DNA of 16,955 nt, from positions 1-16,955 of the forward strand of contig DYCJ01000014.1 of NCBI GenBank assembly GCA_019418195.1, written 5' to 3'. A model generated the notes under the pieces. The model was not told the DNA's origin. It made no database searches and saw only the letters and a list, made by a program, of their open reading frames with translations. The stretch is from Clostridiales bacterium (lineage in GTDB: Bacteria; Bacillota; Clostridia; Lachnospirales; Lachnospiraceae). Position 1 is the stretch's first letter. Each line of letters opens with the position of its first letter. The translations under genes were made by a program, and so were the position numbers. Below are positions 14,061-16,955 of the stretch, in pieces.

Positions 14061-14136
14061 ACCTATGCAAAATAAAACCCCCGCCAATCCCGCCATTTCG
14101 TTCTGCCGGGCAGAGATCATATCAGGAGGACATATA

Positions 14137-15381
14137 ATGAACGAACACTATCTCATAAAATATATTTCCTATCACCTGCACACGATCGTGCGCCGCTATG
14201 ATATAAACGGCACACTGCTCGAATCATATTGTGCCCGTATATCATTTCATGATTGTTTTGAGGATGATGAAATCTTCCGCGTTTTCGCCGGGACAGCGCT
14301 GCCATCCGGCAAAAAAGACATTCCCGTGATTCTGTCTGCAGAAGGTGAGCTTGTCTACGCCCTGATCCGCACCGGCAGCCGGTATACTCTGATCGGACCG
14401 GTGAGAATGACTACGCCGGTGGATTTCCTGCACACATATCCGGGCGTGATACCGCTGCCGGACATTTCTGTCCGCCCTGTCACAAAACAGTGGCTCCTCT
14501 CTGTATATGCCTGCGAATACGATACATTTTCCAAAGATATCCTTCTTGTACACAATCTTTTCCATGAAAAAGAGATAACCGAAGAGATGCTGAATCTGGA
14601 AAACTCCGTTGACACAAAGACAGATGAAAAGCTGCGTGAATCTTTTTCGCAGCTCGTCTTCACAAACAGGGAATACGGAAAAGTGCACAATCCTTATGAC
14701 CAGGAGCTGCGTGAATTCTCCTCTATCGAGTCCGGCGATCTGGCCCAGCTCGAACGAAGCCTCAGTGAAGATTATCCGGGGGAAGTAGGCACCCTTTCCG
14801 AAGATCCTCTCCGGCACGCAAAGAACCGGGGCATCGTCGTAGTCACACTAGCGTCACGTGCAGCCATGCGCGGGGGCGTTGTACCGGAAGAAGCCTATTC
14901 CCTGAGTGATTCCTACATCCAGAAGATTGAAAAATGCAGGGATATCCCGGCAGTATTCCACCTCTTCTACGCTGCCGAATACGAGTACACCCGTATGGTA
15001 AAAGAGCTGAAAGAGCAGAAAGAGGGCACTCTTGAAAAGGATAAAAATCCCCATATCAATAAATGCAAAGACTACATCTTCTCTCATCTGCACGGCCGGA
15101 TCAGCGTACAGGAGATCGCGGACGCTCTCGGCCTGAATGCTGCCTACCTCTCAGAACTGTTCCACGACTGTGAGAAAGTCACTCTGACAGAGTACATCCG
15201 CAGGGAGAAGATCAACCTGGCGAAGAACCTCCTGATCTACTCCCGCTATTCCTACAGCGAGATATCCACTTATCTCGGCTTTTCTTCCCAGAGTCATCTG
15301 GGAAAATATTTTAAAAGTTCGACAGGCATGACTATGCGCCAGTACCGCAATGTATACGGAATGAAAGAATTTGACACATGA
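14137..15381 (+). CDS. AraC-family transcriptional regulator of the glycan operon
   Basis: A 414-residue protein. The C-terminal 100 residues form an AraC-type DNA-binding domain: ISVQEIADALGLNAAYLSEL as the first helix-turn-helix, then IRREKINLAKNLL, YSEISTYLGFSSQSHLGKYF as the second, ending in GMTMRQYRN. The N-terminal 300 residues show no membrane segment and no obvious His-rich cupin motif; they resemble the large, mostly helical N-terminal parts of AraC regulators next to glycosidase genes in Lachnospiraceae. The ATG at 14137 is preceded by CAGGAGG; an in-frame extension to 14065 has none. It is divergent from the GH5 operon and shares the repeat-bearing intergenic region, and it converges on the GH42 gene with a 31-bp gap. 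It probably senses an oligosaccharide and activates the operon. Confidence 0.88.
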   Translation: MNEHYLIKYISYHLHTIVRRYDINGTLLESYCARISFHDCFEDDEIFRVFAGTALPSGKKDIPVILSAEGELVYALIRTGSRYTLIGPVRMTTPVDFLHTYPGVIPLPDISVRPVTKQWLLSVYACEYDTFSKDILLVHNLFHEKEITEEMLNLENSVDTKTDEKLRESFSQLVFTNREYGKVHNPYDQELREFSSIESGDLAQLERSLSEDYPGEVGTLSEDPLRHAKNRGIVVVTLASRAAMRGGVVPEEAYSLSDSYIQKIEKCRDIPAVFHLFYAAEYEYTRMVKELKEQKEGTLEKDKNPHINKCKDYIFSHLHGRISVQEIADALGLNAAYLSELFHDCEKVTLTEYIRREKINLAKNLLIYSRYSYSEISTYLGFSSQSHLGKYFKSSTGMTMRQYRNVYGMKEFDT

Positions 15382-15412
15382 TAAGCTGATGTGCCGGACT
15401 GCCGCAATATGA

Positions 15413-16955
15413 TCACAGCTCTTCCAGGATCAGAACATCCCAGTCCCGCAGGCGGATATTGCCGCCAGCGCGGTATTCCCTGCCGTTCAGGATATCTCTT
15501 GCTGCAGTGAACGGGCACGGGATCTCCCGTTCCTCTTCGCTGTAATGCAGGATATAATGAAGCCTCCGGTCTGCTCCGTCTGACGTGGAAGGTATCACAC
15601 CGCTTCGCATGATGACCGGCCAGGAGAACGCCGGCACCGCGATCTTCGCGTCTACAGCAGCTTTTTTATACACTTCTTTCAATATCTCTTTATCCGTGTA
15701 ACACCCTGCATAATATGCGCACCCTCTCCCATACTCATGCCTTGTGATTCCGGCATAAGCACTCCAGTATTTATGTTCATATATGGCAAGGCTTTCTGCT
15801 CCGGCACTCTCCTGCGGCTTCAGGAGCTCCGCGATATATTTCGCCTGCCGTCCCATCAGTTTTGTCCTGCCGGGTTCCGTATACTGATTGCAGCTCATCC
15901 CGAAGCACTCCTGCAGCAGATGAGGCTGGGTATCCGCATACACGCGCACGTATTCATCCGCCACAAAAGACTTGAATGAACTCACGAGTACTCCGCCGTT
16001 TTTCACAAATGCATCCAGCTTTTTCAGCATTTTTTCAGAAATACAATAAAGTGCGGGAGTCACGATCATGTCGTATCGGTCGGGCTCCAGCGCATTTATA
16101 TCCACGATATCGCATTCGATATTCATCTCATAGAGACTGTCATACATCCACCGTACCACATCATTATATGTAAGGTCTTTATCAATCGGGAACCATTTAA
16201 AGGCGCTCAGGGAATGATTGTCCACCACAAGGGCTGTCCTGTTGTCCTTCTTCATACTGCACAGTACTGCCCCGATCCTCTTCCACTCCTGCCCGGTCCG
16301 GCAGACTTCCTCATAGGCAGGATTCGTACCCATGTCATGGCTTAAAATCCCCTTCCAGTACGTCTCGTATCCGCTGTGTATGGAATGCCAGTTCCAGTAC
16401 AGCAGCCCCCCGGCACCACTCGCCAGATGGCTGTATGCATGAAGTCTGAGCTGTCCCGGATACGGCGTCCAGTATTTAAACGCCTGTGCCTGGCACTCCA
16501 GCACAAGGTAATTGTCGTCCTTCAGACTGCGTATACTGTCCCCTCCAAATGCGATCTCCGCACCGGTAAGTTCATCCTGTGTGGGATGGTAGATGTCTGT
16601 TCCGGAAAGTGTCAGGCACTTTGACGCCTCATAGTGGCTGATATCCGGCTGCACACCATAGGAATACCCGTCCTGTGCGATGTCTGCACCGAACTTCTTC
16701 CACTCAAAATCAAGATTATGGGTGATAAACTGATCCTCTCTTTTATACTCCCGGATGATCTGCGCCTGCCACGCAAGGTAATCCGCCGCTATTTTTCTCC
16801 GGTATTTCTCAAACTCTGCCATCAGGCCGCCATTTATGCAGCCTCTCATATCCGGAAAATCCTCCCAGTCATGGATCGAGTTGCTCCAGTAGGCAAGTCC
16901 GAATGCCTCATTGAGCCGCTCTGTTGTCACGAACTTCTCCTTCAGGTACTGCCGG
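15413..16955 (-). CDS. GH42 beta-galactosidase, N-terminus beyond the right edge
   Basis: The frame is open at the right edge (the codons before GTG at 16930 read RQYLKEKF), so the GTG is internal and not the start. About 514 residues are visible of an expected 650-700. The barrel part shows TTERLNEAFGLAYWSNSIHD, then DFEWKKFGADIAQDG, and the nucleophile Glu in LECQAQ (codon at 16496-16498), followed by RLHAYSHLASGAGGLLYWNW. The trimerisation domain with the family pattern DIVTPALYCISE-like (here YDMIVTPALYCIS) and a short C-terminal beta domain follow. The acid/base Glu of the NE motif should lie just outside the window. No transporter or signal sequence is visible. GH42 enzymes act on beta-galactosides and sometimes alpha-L-arabinopyranosides, which would suit plant-derived side chains here. 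It converges on the AraC gene with no clear terminator between them. Confidence 0.9.
   Translation of the reverse strand, partial: RQYLKEKFVTTERLNEAFGLAYWSNSIHDWEDFPDMRGCINGGLMAEFEKYRRKIAADYLAWQAQIIREYKREDQFITHNLDFEWKKFGADIAQDGYSYGVQPDISHYEASKCLTLSGTDIYHPTQDELTGAEIAFGGDSIRSLKDDNYLVLECQAQAFKYWTPYPGQLRLHAYSHLASGAGGLLYWNWHSIHSGYETYWKGILSHDMGTNPAYEEVCRTGQEWKRIGAVLCSMKKDNRTALVVDNHSLSAFKWFPIDKDLTYNDVVRWMYDSLYEMNIECDIVDINALEPDRYDMIVTPALYCISEKMLKKLDAFVKNGGVLVSSFKSFVADEYVRVYADTQPHLLQECFGMSCNQYTEPGRTKLMGRQAKYIAELLKPQESAGAESLAIYEHKYWSAYAGITRHEYGRGCAYYAGCYTDKEILKEVYKKAAVDAKIAVPAFSWPVIMRSGVIPSTSDGADRRLHYILHYSEEEREIPCPFTAARDILNGREYRAGGNIRLRDWDVLILEEL

Noticed and set aside
14242..14817. A 191-codon frame on the minus strand
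   Set aside because: It is antisense to the AraC-family gene at 14137-15381, which has a clear binding site and HTH motifs.
15382..15412. Terminator between the convergent AraC and GH42 genes
   Set aside because: No stem with a T-run on either strand was found in the 31-bp gap.

Overview
The window looks like a chromosomal segment from a gut-type Firmicute, most likely Lachnospiraceae. This is inferred from strong AGGAGG-type ribosome binding sites, moderate GC content, and gene families typical of that group (FucI-like isomerase with DUF4867, YARHG and zinc-ribbon membrane proteins, GPH transporter, cytoplasmic GH43/GH30/GH5/GH42). No rRNA, tRNA, CRISPR array or intact mobile element is visible.

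Left part (1-4321). The edge holds the tail of a broken tyrosine-recombinase-like gene and its terminator. A bidirectional terminator follows, then a leftward sugar operon: DUF4867 protein, FucI-like ketol isomerase, and xylulokinase-type FGGY kinase. Isomerase plus kinase would turn an aldopentose (or related sugar) into a phosphorylated ketose. An inverted repeat and a weak promoter lie in front of the DUF4867 gene.

Middle (4322-8177). A leftward three-gene unit has its own promoter: a zinc-ribbon/TcaA-like membrane protein, a YARHG-domain membrane protein, and an AraC-type regulator that lies just upstream of the sugar operon. Divergent from it is a GH25 lysozyme with two LysM repeats and no signal peptide. 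Its leader can form two mutually exclusive hairpins.

Non-coding interval (8178-8854). This is the most interesting part. Two tandem copies of a roughly 130-148 nt RNA gene each have a matching -10 region, an identical 5' hairpin, a C-rich single-stranded run that looks like an anti-Shine-Dalgarno sequence, a central hairpin whose sequence differs but whose pairing is kept, and a strong intrinsic terminator. Between them is a different, separately foldable GC-rich element of about 100 nt.

Right part (8855-16955). A leftward glycan operon encodes GH5, a GPH-type sugar transporter that stops after about half its normal length, GH30, and a GH43 beta-xylosidase. All the enzymes lack signal peptides, so imported oligosaccharides would be cleaved in the cytoplasm. 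A divergent AraC-family regulator faces this operon. The intergenic region has two 19-bp direct repeats 20 bp apart plus a third partial copy, placed as expected for regulator sites. A GH42 beta-galactosidase converges on the regulator and runs off the right edge.
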